This document shows, one piece after another, positions 56,098 through 64,000 of a stretch of DNA of 64,000 nt; within the stretch, counting starts at the first letter, position 1; every line of letters begins with the position of its first letter. Both the position numbers and the translations under genes were made by a program. The notes below the pieces were generated by a model that saw only the letters and a list, made by a program, of their open reading frames with translations, was not told the DNA's origin and did no database searches. Source of the DNA: Comamonas terrigena NBRC 13299 (GTDB taxonomy: Bacteria > Pseudomonadota > Gammaproteobacteria > Burkholderiales > Burkholderiaceae_C); contig NZ_AP019749.1 of assembly GCF_006740045.1 (NCBI RefSeq), positions 2,251,001 through 2,315,000 of the forward strand, in the 5' to 3' direction.

Positions 56098-58554
56098 TCA
56101 GCCGCGCAGGCGTGCAGCCACACGCTCCACCAGCGATGCAATCGCGCCCTGCATGGCGGCGTCGATTTCGACATCCGTCAGCGCTGCCTCGTCGCGGCCC
56201 AGCGTCAGGCGGATGGCCAGGCTCTTTTCGTCCTGGGCCAGGCTGCCCGGCGCAGCTTCTTCGCCGGCCTTGAGCTTCTTGGGGCGGAAGACGTCAAACA
56301 GCGCGGCCGAACGCAGGATACCGCCCTGCACCCCTTGCTGCACCGCTTCCATCACCTGGGCATGGGTTACCGCCTCCTTGACCACCACGGCAATGTCGCG
56401 CTCCACCGCCTGGTGCTTGGCCACTGGCTTGAACACCGGCACCTGGCGGGCCAGCACGGCATCCAGTTCCAGCTCGAACATCACCGGAGCCTGGGCCAGA
56501 TCCCATTCCTGGCGCCATTTGGGGTGCAGCTCGCCGACAAAGCCGATGACCTTGCCATCCAGCAGCACGCGGGCGCAACGGCCAGGGTGCATGGCGGGAT
56601 GTTCTGCAGGCTCGAACACCGGCTTGGCCGGAGCCAGCAGCGCTTCGACATCGCCCTTGACATCGTAGAAGTCAACCTTGGTCTCGGCCCTGCCCCATTG
56701 CAGCTGGTCGGCGGCACCATAGGCCAGCCCCGCCACACGCATGGGCTGGTAGAAGCCCTTGACGGTGGTGTCGGACTCGACCACGGATTCATCCTTGAAG
56801 AACACGCGACCCAGTTCGAACACGCGCACGCGCTGGGCCTTGCGGTCCACGTTGAACTTCAGCACCTGCAGCAGCGAACCCAGCAGCGACGAACGCATCA
56901 CGCTCAAATGGCTGGCAATAGGGTTGAGCAGCTTGATGGCATGGTGGTTGCCCGCCAGCTCCTGCTCCCACTTTTCTTCGACAAAGCTGAAGTTGATGGT
57001 CTCCTGGTAGCCCAGGCCAGCCAGTTCATGACGCACACCGAACGGGCTGCGCTGGTTTTCAGCGCGCAACTTGGGCGAGATGGGGGCCAGAGGCTTGGTG
57101 GTCGGCAGATTCTCGTAGCCGATCATGCGGGCCACTTCTTCGATCAGGTCCTCTTCCAGATTGATGTCGAAGCGGAAGGTCGGCGCCGTGACCGAGATCA
57201 CCCCCTCGGATGCCAGCGTGGCGGGCAGGCCCAGGCCGTTCAGTGCATCCAGGCACTGCTGCTGGGTCACGGCCATGCCGATCACCTTGGCCGCACGGGC
57301 CACGCGCAGTTGCACGGGCTTGGGCTGGGGCATGTTGGGCTTTTGGTCGTCCATGGCCGCCACCTGCGTGTCAGGCGTACCGCAGATTTCCAGCACCAGC
57401 GCGGTGATGCGCTCGATATGCTCGATGGTGAACTCGGGGTCCACGCCGCGCTCGAAACGGTGGCCCGCGTCGGTCGAGAAATTGAAGTGGCGCGAGCGCC
57501 CGGCCACGGCCTTGGGGAACCAGAACGCAGCTTCGATGTAGATGTTCTTCGTGTCGTCCGATACGGCAGTGGCATCGCCACCCATGATGCCGGCCAGCGA
57601 CTCCACTTCCTTGTCGTCGGCAATCACGCCCACCTGGATGAAGTCGTCGATCTGGATGGTGTTGCCGTTGAGCAGCTTGAGCGATTCGCCTTGCTTGCCC
57701 CAGCGCACGTTCAGACCACCGCTGATCTTGTCCAGGTCGAAAATGTGGGACGGACGGCCCAGCTCGAACATCACATAGTTGGAGATGTCCACCAGGGGCG
57801 AGACCGAGCGCTGGCCGCAGCGTGCCAGACGGTCCAGCATCCACTGGGGCGTCTTCACCTGGGTGTTGACGTTGCGCACGATACGGCCCGAGAAACGGCC
57901 GCACAGGTCGGTCGCTTCAATCTTGACGGGCAGCTTGTCTTGCGACGCCACGGCTGCAGCGGGGAAAGACAGCGGCTTCAAAGCTGCACCGGTCAATGCC
58001 GACAGCTCGCGGGCCACGCCGTATACCGACAGGCAGTGCGCCAGATTGGGCGTGAGCTTCAGCGTGAACAGCGTGTCGTCCAGGTTCAGGTACTCGCGCA
58101 CATCCTGGCCCAGGGGCGCATCGGACGGAAACTCCAGCAAGCCGCTGGCATCTTCGTCAATGCCCAGCTCCTTGGCCGAGCACAGCATGCCAAAGCTCTG
58201 CACGCCGCGCAGCTTGCCGATCTTGATCTTGAAAGGCTTGCCGTCTTCACCCGGCGGCAGCTCGGCGCCCACAGTGGCGCAGGGAATGCGGATGCCCACG
58301 CGCGCATTGGGCGCACCGCAGACGATGTTCAGCAGCTCGGGGCCACCCACGTCCACCTGGCAGATGCGCAGGCGGTCGGCATCGGGATGCTGCACGGCTT
58401 CCTTGATTTCACCGACAACAATGCCGGTGAAAGGAGGCGCCACAGGATCCAGCTCTTCCACTTCCAGACCGGCCATGGTCAGGGTGTCGGCCAGTTGCTG
58501 GGTGGTCAGGTTGGGGTTGCAGTACTCGCGCAACCAGGATTCAGGAAATTGCAT
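56098..58554 (-). CDS. pheT: Phenylalanyl-tRNA synthetase beta subunit
   Basis: The 818-residue protein has an N-terminal EMAP-like tRNA-binding domain (VVGEIKEAVQHPDADRLRICQVD), B3/B4 editing domain, B5 domain, core catalytic-like domain and C-terminal anticodon-binding domain (FPSHR-like MFELELDAVLARQVPVFKP, FRPKKLKAGEEAAPGSLAQ). It forms the alpha2-beta2 enzyme with PheS. It starts MQFPESWLREYCNP, typical of the family, 160 bases after pheS. Confidence 0.96.
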   Translation of the reverse strand: MQFPESWLREYCNPNLTTQQLADTLTMAGLEVEELDPVAPPFTGIVVGEIKEAVQHPDADRLRICQVDVGGPELLNIVCGAPNARVGIRIPCATVGAELPPGEDGKPFKIKIGKLRGVQSFGMLCSAKELGIDEDASGLLEFPSDAPLGQDVREYLNLDDTLFTLKLTPNLAHCLSVYGVARELSALTGAALKPLSFPAAAVASQDKLPVKIEATDLCGRFSGRIVRNVNTQVKTPQWMLDRLARCGQRSVSPLVDISNYVMFELGRPSHIFDLDKISGGLNVRWGKQGESLKLLNGNTIQIDDFIQVGVIADDKEVESLAGIMGGDATAVSDDTKNIYIEAAFWFPKAVAGRSRHFNFSTDAGHRFERGVDPEFTIEHIERITALVLEICGTPDTQVAAMDDQKPNMPQPKPVQLRVARAAKVIGMAVTQQQCLDALNGLGLPATLASEGVISVTAPTFRFDINLEEDLIEEVARMIGYENLPTTKPLAPISPKLRAENQRSPFGVRHELAGLGYQETINFSFVEEKWEQELAGNHHAIKLLNPIASHLSVMRSSLLGSLLQVLKFNVDRKAQRVRVFELGRVFFKDESVVESDTTVKGFYQPMRVAGLAYGAADQLQWGRAETKVDFYDVKGDVEALLAPAKPVFEPAEHPAMHPGRCARVLLDGKVIGFVGELHPKWRQEWDLAQAPVMFELELDAVLARQVPVFKPVAKHQAVERDIAVVVKEAVTHAQVMEAVQQGVQGGILRSAALFDVFRPKKLKAGEEAAPGSLAQDEKSLAIRLTLGRDEAALTDVEIDAAMQGAIASLVERVAARLRG

Positions 58555-58713
58555 AGTCAGACTCTTTGGCGTTCATGCCGGCTGCACCGTAGCGGTCTGC
58601 AGCTGGCTGGGCATGCGTACTTTCAAAAGAAGCTGCGGCGCGGGATTCACAAGGACTTCGGCAAAACCATCTGAAGTGCCTGCAACCACAGCGCTGGCAG
58701 CCCGCTTCTTCAA

Positions 58714-59766
58714 TTACTGAAACTGCGACAGGAAACGGATGTCGCCGTCGAAGAACAGGCGCAGGTCGTTCACGCCGTAACGCAGCATGGTCAGGCGGTC
58801 GGGGCCCATGCCAAAGGCAAAGCCGATGTGCTTTTCGGGATCCAGGCCCATGTTGCGCACCACGTTGGGGTGCACCTGGCCGGAGCCCGCCACTTCCAGC
58901 CATTTACCGGCCAGCGGGCCGCTCTGGAACTGGATGTCGATTTCAGCCGAAGGCTCGGTGAATGGGAAGAAGCTGGGGCGGAAACGCAGCACCAGATCAT
59001 CCTGCTCAAAGAAGGTCTTGCAGAAGTCCGTGAACACGACCTTCAGGTCCTTGAAGCTCACGTTCTCGCCAATCCACAGGCCTTCGCACTGGTGGAACAT
59101 GGGCGAGTGGGTGGCGTCCGAGTCCACACGGTAGGTGCGGCCGGGGGCAATCACGCGGATCTCGGGCATGGTCTGGCCGGCATCCAGCTGATTGCGGTAT
59201 TTCTTAACATGCTGCACGGCATGGCGCACCTGCATGGGGCTGGTGTGCGTGCGCAGCAAGTTGGGTGCGTGTTGCGTGCCGCCTTCCACATAGAAGGTGT
59301 CATGCATGGAGCGCGCGGGGTGGTCTTCAGGCGTGTTCAGCGCCGTGAAATTGAACCAGTCGGATTCGATCTCGGGGCCCTGGGCCACATCAAAGCCCAT
59401 GGAGCCAAAAATGCCCTCGATGCGCTCCAGGGTGATGGAGACAGGGTGCAGCCCTCCTGCGCCACGGCGGCGGCCGGGCAAGGTCACATCCAGCACTTCG
59501 GCCTTCAGGTGTGCTTCCAGCTCGGCATCGGCCAGGGCCTTGCGGCGCGCGGTCAGGGCCGCTTCGATCGCCTGCTTGGCCACGTTGATGGCAGCGCCGC
59601 GCGATTTTTTCTCTTCGACGGAAAGCTGCGCCATGCCCTTCATGAGCTCGGTCATCTTGCCCGACTTGCCCAGAAACTGCGCCTTGGCGTTTTCCAGATC
59701 AGCGGGGGTATGGGCCTGCGCAAACAGCTGCTGCGCGCTCTCGACCAGAGAATCCAACTCGTTCAT
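58714..59766 (-). CDS. pheS: Phenylalanyl-tRNA synthetase alpha subunit
   Basis: The 350-residue protein has an N-terminal coiled coil (residues 1-85), class II motif 2 ([19 protein letters not shown]), [16 protein letters not shown] and motif 3 ([22 protein letters not shown]). The catalytic subunit activates phenylalanine. An intrinsic terminator lies between rplT and this gene (59857-59897), so pheST probably needs read-through or its own promoter. Confidence 0.96.
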   Translation of the reverse strand: MNELDSLVESAQQLFAQAHTPADLENAKAQFLGKSGKMTELMKGMAQLSVEEKKSRGAAINVAKQAIEAALTARRKALADAELEAHLKAEVLDVTLPGRRRGAGGLHPVSITLERIEGIFGSMGFDVAQGPEIESDWFNFTALNTPEDHPARSMHDTFYVEGGTQHAPNLLRTHTSPMQVRHAVQHVKKYRNQLDAGQTMPEIRVIAPGRTYRVDSDATHSPMFHQCEGLWIGENVSFKDLKVVFTDFCKTFFEQDDLVLRFRPSFFPFTEPSAEIDIQFQSGPLAGKWLEVAGSGQVHPNVVRNMGLDPEKHIGFAFGMGPDRLTMLRYGVNDLRLFFDGDIRFLSQFQ

Positions 59767-59856
59767 ATCGACTCTTTATCGACGTTTGAAAAACCTGCAA
59801 GCCCTGCCCTGCCGCACCGCTCCCACGGAGCGCGCCACATGCCAAAGCCCGGCGAT

Positions 59857-59897
59857 AAAAAAACAAGGGCTAGTGCCTTTTCAAGCCCTAGCCCTTG
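59857..59897 (-). terminator. Terminator between rplT and pheS
   Basis: On the minus strand a 10-base perfect stem CAAGGGCTAG / CTAGCCCTTG with a 14-base loop is followed by seven Ts. It sits where E. coli has the pheM attenuator, but I find no phenylalanine-rich leader ORF. It is most simply the end of the infC-rpmI-rplT transcript. Confidence 0.85.
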
Positions 59898-59948
59898 CTG
59901 TTTGTGCATCAGTAGCTACTACGTGAGTAGCAACTACTGACCGTGATC

Positions 59949-60308
59949 TCAAGCAGCCAGCTTGGCCTTGACTTGGTTCACGATGGCGCTGAAAGCAGCC
60001 TTGTCGTGCACAGCGATATCGGCCAGCATCTTGCGGTCGATTTCGATGGCAGCCTTCTTCAGGCCGTTGGCGAATTGGCTGTAGGTCAGACCCAGTTCAC
60101 GTGCAGCGGCGTTGATACGGGCGATCCACAGCTGACGGAACACGCGCTTCTTGTTACGACGGTCACGGTAAGCGTATTGACCGGCCTTCATCACCGCCTG
60201 CTTGGCGACGCGGAAGACATTACCGCGGCGGCCGCGGAAACCCTTAGCAAGGGTCAGAACTTTTTTGTGACGGGCACGGGCCGTTACACCACGTTTGACG
60301 CGAGGCAT
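59949..60308 (-). CDS. rplT: 50S ribosomal protein L20
   Basis: The 119-residue protein begins [20 protein letters not shown] and contains [33 protein letters not shown] (in parts) and [20 protein letters not shown]. It is a full-length assembly protein of the large subunit and, in E. coli, the autogenous repressor of rpmI-rplT. It lies 26 bases after rpmI. Confidence 0.97.
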   Translation of the reverse strand: MPRVKRGVTARARHKKVLTLAKGFRGRRGNVFRVAKQAVMKAGQYAYRDRRNKKRVFRQLWIARINAAARELGLTYSQFANGLKKAAIEIDRKMLADIAVHDKAAFSAIVNQVKAKLAA

Positions 60309-60334
60309 GTATTTTCTCCTAGTTCGTCAGTGAA

Positions 60335-60538
60335 TTACAGACCAGCGCCAGGCAACATCTTTGCGATGGAGCCCATGTCGCCTTCATGCACGGAGGTAAT
60401 GCCACGCAGGTGGCGCTTATTCTTCGTGGTCTTCTTGGTCAAGATGTGACGCTTGAAGGCTTGACCGCGCTTGACGGTACCACCGGGACGAACGCGAAAA
60501 CGCTTCTTCGCGCTGCTCTTGGTTTTCATTTTGGGCAT
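60335..60538 (-). CDS. rpmI: 50S ribosomal protein L35
   Basis: The 67-residue protein from ATG 60538 begins [20 protein letters not shown] and ends [12 protein letters not shown]. An AGGAG ribosome site lies eight bases upstream. The longer open frame to 60604 is not coding. Confidence 0.97.
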   Translation of the reverse strand: MPKMKTKSSAKKRFRVRPGGTVKRGQAFKRHILTKKTTKNKRHLRGITSVHEGDMGSIAKMLPGAGL

Positions 60539-60660
60539 GTGAATGCTCCTGTTATTTGTGCTCGTGAGGCGGCTGCGCAACCAATACGCGGCACTTGTAG
60601 GCACACCGAGACACTTGTTTGCCCCATGTGACTGGGGCCGTGCCTCCCTGAGAAAGCACG

Positions 60661-60692
60661 ATGCGATTGGCGCCCGAAAACGCCAATCGCAT
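60661..60692 (-). promoter_or_regulatory. infC-rpmI intergenic hairpin
   Basis: ATGCGATTGGCG (60661-60672) and CGCCAATCGCAT (60681-60692) form a perfect 12-base stem with an 8-base loop in the infC-rpmI mRNA. No T-run follows. In E. coli this interval holds the L20 repressor site, so this hairpin could be part of such an operator or an RNase III-type processing site. Confidence 0.5.
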
Positions 60693-60725
60693 ATTCTAAC
60701 CCGATTCGCGGCAAATGCCTATGAA

Positions 60726-61337
60726 TCAGGCGGCAGTCTTGCCTGCTTCTTCTGCCGGTGCTGCAGCGGGCTTGGCCACTGGAGCGGGCTTTTTGTTGCG
60801 CGCCGGAGCGATCATCATGATCATCTGGCGGCCTTCCAGCTTGGGGAACTGCTCCACCTGGATGGTGTCGGCCAGATCGTCACGCAGACGGTTCAGCAGA
60901 TCCAGACCCAGTTGCTGGTGCGTGATTTCACGACCGCGGAAACGCAGCGTGATCTTGCACTTGTCGCCCTCGGCCAGGAAGCGGCGGATATTGCGCAACT
61001 TGATGTTGTAGTCGCCATCATCGGTACCAGGACGGAATTTGACTTCCTTGATTTCGATGACGGTTTGCTTCGCCTTGGCCTCGGCCGCGCGCTTTTGCTC
61101 TTGGTACTTGAACTTACCGTAGTCCACCAGGCGGCAGACAGGCGGGTTCGCAGTGGAGGCAATCTCCACCAGATCCACGTCCAAGTCGCCAGCCATGCGC
61201 AGCGCTTCCGCCAGGCTCACAACCCCGATGGGTTCGTTATCAGGACCGGACAGACGCACTTCAGGCGCCTGGATTTCACGGTTGAGACGGTGTTTGCGTT
61301 CCTCGCGGTGGCGACGATCACGAAATTCAGTAGCTAT
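60726..61337 (-). CDS. infC: Translation initiation factor IF-3
   Basis: The 204-residue protein has the IF-3 N-domain ([47 protein letters not shown]) and C-domain ([38 protein letters not shown]), plus an alanine-rich tail. No ATG opens the family-matching start. The mRNA reads AGGGTGA, six bases, then AUA before GCU-ACU-GAA (A-T-E-F-R-D). This suggests an AUA start at 61337, analogous to the AUU start through which E. coli IF-3 limits itself. GTG at 61346 lies inside that ribosome site and is the alternative. Confidence 0.93.
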   Translation of the reverse strand: MATEFRDRRHREERKHRLNREIQAPEVRLSGPDNEPIGVVSLAEALRMAGDLDVDLVEIASTANPPVCRLVDYGKFKYQEQKRAAEAKAKQTVIEIKEVKFRPGTDDGDYNIKLRNIRRFLAEGDKCKITLRFRGREITHQQLGLDLLNRLRDDLADTIQVEQFPKLEGRQMIMMIAPARNKKPAPVAKPAAAPAEEAGKTAA

Positions 61338-61360
61338 GGCTTTCACCCTAATTTCAAAAC

Positions 61361-61377
61361 GCTACGAAAAGCGTAGC
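61361..61377 (-). terminator. Weak hairpin between thrS and infC
   Basis: On the minus strand GCTACG / CGTAGC with a 5-base loop is followed by GTTTTG, 24 bases before the infC start. It may attenuate transcription from thrS into infC or be part of the infC leader. The stem is short and the T-run interrupted. Confidence 0.3.
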
Positions 61378-61423
61378 TGCTTGCGCGCAATTGACGCAGT
61401 CCAAAGCACAAATTGATGCTCAA

Positions 61424-63343
61424 TCAGGCTTTGGAAGCGATGTCGTTGGCCAACAGTTCAATGAAGGCGTCGACGGACATCACACCCAGGTCCTTATTGC
61501 CCCGGGCGCGCACTGCGACAGTTCCTGCGGCCTTCTCCTTGTCGCCGGCGACAAGGATGTAAGGCAGCTTTTGCAACGAATGCTCGCGTATTTTATACGT
61601 GATCTTTTCATTGCGCAGGTCAGACACAATCTTAAGACTTTGATTCGGCAATGCTTTTTGCAGCTTTGCCACAACGTCTTGCACGTAGTCGGCCTGGGAG
61701 TCGGTGATGTTGAGCACGGCCACTTCCACGGGCGCCAGCCAAACCGGCAGCGCACCGGCGAATTGTTCGATCAAAATGCCGATGAAACGCTCCAGCGAAC
61801 CGACGATTGCACGGTGCAGCATCACGGGGCGGTGACGGTTGCCATCTTCACCCACGTACTCGGCATCCAGACGCACGGGCATGGAGAAGTCCACCTGGAT
61901 GGTGCCGCACTGCCACTGGCGACCCAGGGCATCCTTGAGTGTGTATTCGATCTTGGGGCCGTAGAAGGCGCCGTCGCCCACCGCGATCTGATACTCGCAA
62001 CCCGAAGCCTTGAGCGAGTCGAACAGCGCTTTTTCCGCCTTGTCCCAGACTTCGTCCGAGCCAATCCGCGCTTCCGGACGGGTTGCGACCTTGTAGATGA
62101 TGTCGGTGAAACCGAAGTCGGCGTAGACCTTTTGCAGCAGCTGCGTGAAGTCAAGCACTTCCTTCTGGATCTGGTCTTCGGTACAGAAGATGTGGCCATC
62201 GTCCTGGGTGAAGCCGCGCACGCGCATGATGCCGTGCAGACCGCCCGTGGGTTCGTTGCGGTGGCACTGACCGAATTCACCGTAGCGCAGCGGCAGGTCG
62301 CGGTAGCTCTTGATGCCTTGCTTGAAGATCAGGATATGGCCCGGGCAGTTCATGGGCTTCAGCGCGTAGTCGCGCTTTTCCGACTCCGTGATGAACATGT
62401 TGTCGCGGTACTTGTCCCAGTGACCGGTTTTTTCCCACAGGGTCTTGTCCAGAATCTGGGGGGCCTTCACTTCTTCGTAGCCGTTTTCACGGTAGACGCG
62501 GCGCATGTACTGCTCCACCTCCTGCCACACGCGCCAGCCCTTGGGGTGCCAGAACACGGTGCCGGGCGAGCATTCGTCGATGTGGAACAGGTCCAGCTCG
62601 CGACCCAGGCGACGGTGGTCGCGCTTCTCGGCTTCTTCGATGCGGGTGATGTAGGCCTGCAGATCCTTCTTGTCCGCCCAGGCCGTGCCATACACGCGCT
62701 GCAGCTGCTCGTTCTTGGCGTCGCCGCGCCAGTAGGCGCCAGCCAGCTTGGTCAGCTTGAAGACCTTCAGGAAGCGGGTATTGGGCACGTGGGGGCCACG
62801 GCACATGTCGACATATTCCTGGTGGTAGTACAGGCCCATGGCGGTTTCATTGGGCATGTCTTCGACCAGGCGCAGCTTGTAGTCTTCGCCGCGTTCCTGG
62901 AACACCTTGATGACTTCGGCGCGCGGAGTCATCTTCTTGACGACGTCGTAGTCCTGCGCAATCAGCTCCTTCATGCGAGCTTCGATGGCGGCCATGTCTT
63001 CGGGCGTGAACGGGCGCTCGTAGGAGATGTCGTAGTAAAAGCCCTCCTCGATCACCGGACCGATCACCATCTTGGCCGTGGGATACAGCTGCTTGACGGC
63101 GTGACCGACCAAGTGGGCGGTGGAGTGGCGAATGATCTCCACGCCTTCGTCGTCCTTGGGCGTGATGATCTGCAGCTTGGCGTCTTCGCTGATCAGATCG
63201 CAGGCGTCGACCAGACGGCCGTTGACGCGGCCGGCCACCGTGTTCTTGGCCAGACCGGCGCCGATGGACTGGGCCACCTGCATGACGGTGACCGGGCCGT
63301 CGAATTCACGTTGCGAACCGTCGGGAAGCGTAATTTTCAGCAT
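61424..63343 (-). CDS. thrS: Threonyl-tRNA synthetase
   Basis: The 639-residue protein has a TGS domain (residues 1-61), an editing domain with [11 protein letters not shown], and a class II catalytic core with the zinc cysteine in [10 protein letters not shown] and motif 2 [17 protein letters not shown]. Motif 3 is [22 protein letters not shown]; a C-terminal anticodon domain follows. AAGGA precedes the ATG. The leader upstream encodes a Thr-rich peptide and an intrinsic terminator, so expression appears to be attenuated by charged tRNA-Thr. It heads the infC-rpmI-rplT block. Confidence 0.97.
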   Translation of the reverse strand: MLKITLPDGSQREFDGPVTVMQVAQSIGAGLAKNTVAGRVNGRLVDACDLISEDAKLQIITPKDDEGVEIIRHSTAHLVGHAVKQLYPTAKMVIGPVIEEGFYYDISYERPFTPEDMAAIEARMKELIAQDYDVVKKMTPRAEVIKVFQERGEDYKLRLVEDMPNETAMGLYYHQEYVDMCRGPHVPNTRFLKVFKLTKLAGAYWRGDAKNEQLQRVYGTAWADKKDLQAYITRIEEAEKRDHRRLGRELDLFHIDECSPGTVFWHPKGWRVWQEVEQYMRRVYRENGYEEVKAPQILDKTLWEKTGHWDKYRDNMFITESEKRDYALKPMNCPGHILIFKQGIKSYRDLPLRYGEFGQCHRNEPTGGLHGIMRVRGFTQDDGHIFCTEDQIQKEVLDFTQLLQKVYADFGFTDIIYKVATRPEARIGSDEVWDKAEKALFDSLKASGCEYQIAVGDGAFYGPKIEYTLKDALGRQWQCGTIQVDFSMPVRLDAEYVGEDGNRHRPVMLHRAIVGSLERFIGILIEQFAGALPVWLAPVEVAVLNITDSQADYVQDVVAKLQKALPNQSLKIVSDLRNEKITYKIREHSLQKLPYILVAGDKEKAAGTVAVRARGNKDLGVMSVDAFIELLANDIASKA

Positions 63344-63394
63344 GGAAATCCTTGGAAACCTAATGTGGGATACGGGGCCGCGGCCAGTGCTTTG

Positions 63395-63427
63395 AAAAGC
63401 AAAAAGCGCGGAACAGGTCCGCGCTTT
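63395..63427 (-). terminator. Attenuator terminator in the thrS leader
   Basis: On the minus strand AAAGCGCGG / CCGCGCTTT with a 7-base loop runs into TTGCTTTT, 52 bases before the thrS ATG. Its position inside the leader, not after a gene, marks it as an attenuator. Confidence 0.8.
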
Positions 63428-63472
63428 GGATAAGAGGGAGAAAAGACTCCGGGCAGGCGCGAACTCGCAGCC

Positions 63473-63517
63473 TCAACGGCTGCACAACCTTTGCAAGGTA
63501 CTCGTTCGCGGTGTCAT
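63473..63517 (-). CDS. thrS leader peptide, threonine-rich
   Basis: A 14-codon ORF starts at ATG 63517 and stops at TGA 63475-63473. It reads MTPRTSTLQRLCSR, with threonine codons ACA, ACG and ACC at positions 2, 5 and 7. AAAGG lies about ten bases upstream, a usable though distant ribosome site. The threonine codons overlap RNA segment 1 of the leader structure. The peptide is expected to act only by ribosome position. Too short for any homology claim. Confidence 0.65.
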   Translation of the reverse strand: MTPRTSTLQRLCSR

Positions 63518-63580
63518 AACCAGACTGCCTTTCTCGCTCTTGTAAATGGATACTGGCAACCATTTTAACGCCGTATGCAC

Positions 63581-63610
63581 AAAAAAGCCCGAAGCAGCAG
63601 CGCTTCGGGC
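63581..63610 (-). terminator. Intrinsic terminator of aceA
   Basis: On the minus strand a GCCCGAAGC / GCTTCGGGC stem with a 6-base loop is followed by six Ts. It separates aceA from the thrS leader, so the thrS promoter must lie between it and about 63530. Confidence 0.9.
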
Positions 63611-63718
63611 CGAAATGGGTGTCCTGGCGACGGTTTTTAGGCTGCCGCACAGGCCCCAGACAACAAGCTTCCGTCCGTTCTACTGTGCCATGTCAGTGGT
63701 CCAGCAGAGCCGTGCAGA

Positions 63719-64000
63719 TCAGTGGAACTGCTCTTCTTCGGTGGAACCGGTCAGGGCCTTCACGCTGGAAGAGCCGCCCTGGATCACGGTGGTCACGTCA
63801 TCGAAGTAACCCGCGCCCACTTCCTGCTGGTGCGACACAAAGGTGTAGCCCAGTTCGCGTGCCGCGAATTCGGGTTCCTGCACCATTTCCACGTAGTGCT
63901 TCATGCCTTCGCCGCGTGCATAGGCGTGGGCAAACTTGAAGGTGTTGTACCAGTTGCTGTGGATGCCGGCCAGGGTGATGAACTGGAACTTGTAGCCCAG
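63719..64000 (-). CDS. aceA: Isocitrate lyase, C-terminal part (runs off the window)
   Basis: The last 93 residues are visible. They include [40 protein letters not shown] and the family-typical ending [16 protein letters not shown]. The enzyme splits isocitrate to succinate and glyoxylate in the glyoxylate shunt. The active-site KKCGH region lies beyond the window edge. A strong terminator follows at 63581. Confidence 0.95.
   Translation of the reverse strand: MGYKFQFITLAGIHSNWYNTFKFAHAYARGEGMKHYVEMVQEPEFAARELGYTFVSHQQEVGAGYFDDVTTVIQGGSSSVKALTGSTEEEQFH

Larger units (their letters stand above)
63395..63530 (-). promoter_or_regulatory. thrS leader attenuator with alternative RNA pairings
   Basis: Segment 1 (CGCGAAC, 63510-63504) pairs with segment 2 (GTTCGCG, 63464-63458). 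Two hairpins lie inside it (CCTT/AAGG and GCAGCC/GGCTGC) and a GGCAG/CTGCC pair outside. Segment 2 (TTCGCGC, 63463-63457) can instead pair with the 5' arm of the terminator (GCGCGGA, 63424-63418). Segment 1 overlaps the Thr codons of the leader peptide. A ribosome stalled there would free segment 2, form 2:3 and prevent termination. Confidence 0.7.

Noticed and set aside
56335..58674. 779-codon plus-strand ORF opposite pheT
   Set aside because: It is antisense to pheT, His/Gly/Leu-rich and without motifs.
59767..59948. PheM-like leader peptide upstream of pheS
   Set aside because: The only ATG-started frame before the terminator has no phenylalanine codons ahead of the stem.
61391..63433. 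680-codon plus-strand ORF opposite thrS
   Set aside because: It mirrors thrS and is a compositional shadow.
63440..63530. A degenerate tRNA gene before thrS
   Set aside because: The multi-stem fold first looked tRNA-like, but there is no D-arm, T-loop or CCA. The leader-peptide and terminator arrangement explains it better.

Overview
The window is GC-rich chromosomal DNA of a betaproteobacterium, most likely Comamonadaceae (Comamonas-like). The basis is the gene set: an InfC/L35/L20/PheST/IHF-alpha translation block, Bug-type solute receptors, an Omp32-like porin and a methylmalonyl-CoA/propionyl-CoA carboxylase operon. No database search was possible; family calls rest on visible motifs.

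Layout. 1-1656: AT-rich decayed genes (two frameshifts lie in G-runs) next to a degenerate IS5-family element. 1716-6411: XRE/cupin regulator with a GNAT acetyltransferase, a secreted SxxK serine hydrolase and a membrane diguanylate cyclase. 6452-9599: TlpA-like thioredoxin and a tsdB-tsdA thiosulfate dehydrogenase pair. 9959-13841: DMT transporter, TrmO, alpha/beta hydrolase and small proteins. 14136-17680: two tandem chemoreceptors sharing an almost identical 1.1-kb signalling half. 18193-21942: GloA, Lrp-type regulator, PsiF-repeat protein and an MHYT-PAS-GGDEF sensor. 22207-31814: GntR regulator divergent from scpA-meaB-pccB-pccA, followed by a DUF218 protein, a VOC protein (likely methylmalonyl-CoA epimerase) and YciI. 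This is a propionyl-CoA to succinyl-CoA route.

32212-36086 is a low-GC island of a GT-C-like membrane protein, a GT2 polyprenyl-phosphate glycosyltransferase, an SMR-type flippase and a methyltransferase. It resembles a Gtr-type surface glycosylation cassette. 36199-37170 is a lone Bug receptor. 37441-40538 is a tyrosine recombinase divergent from a KfrA-like coiled-coil protein, followed by a SprT-like metalloprotease. 40921-43758 holds a porin and a phytase-esterase-like lipoprotein. 44186-47612 is a divergon: sulfurtransferase-GntR against RraA-Bug receptor. 47848-49430 holds an SdiA-regulated-type protein and a VOC protein. 50008-53858 has a periplasmic-sensor GGDEF-EAL protein, a convergent catalytically degenerate EAL protein and a small XRE regulator with an operator-like inverted repeat, in lower-GC DNA.

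54461-63718 is the conserved block on the minus strand: three tandem tRNA-Val, tRNA-Pro, a MerR regulator, ihfA, pheT, pheS, rplT, rpmI, infC and thrS. The window ends inside aceA. The strongest new observation is in the thrS leader (63395-63530). It encodes a 14-residue peptide with three threonine codons, and mutually exclusive 1:2 / 2:3 / 3:4 pairings end in an intrinsic terminator, which is the architecture of ribosome-mediated attenuation.
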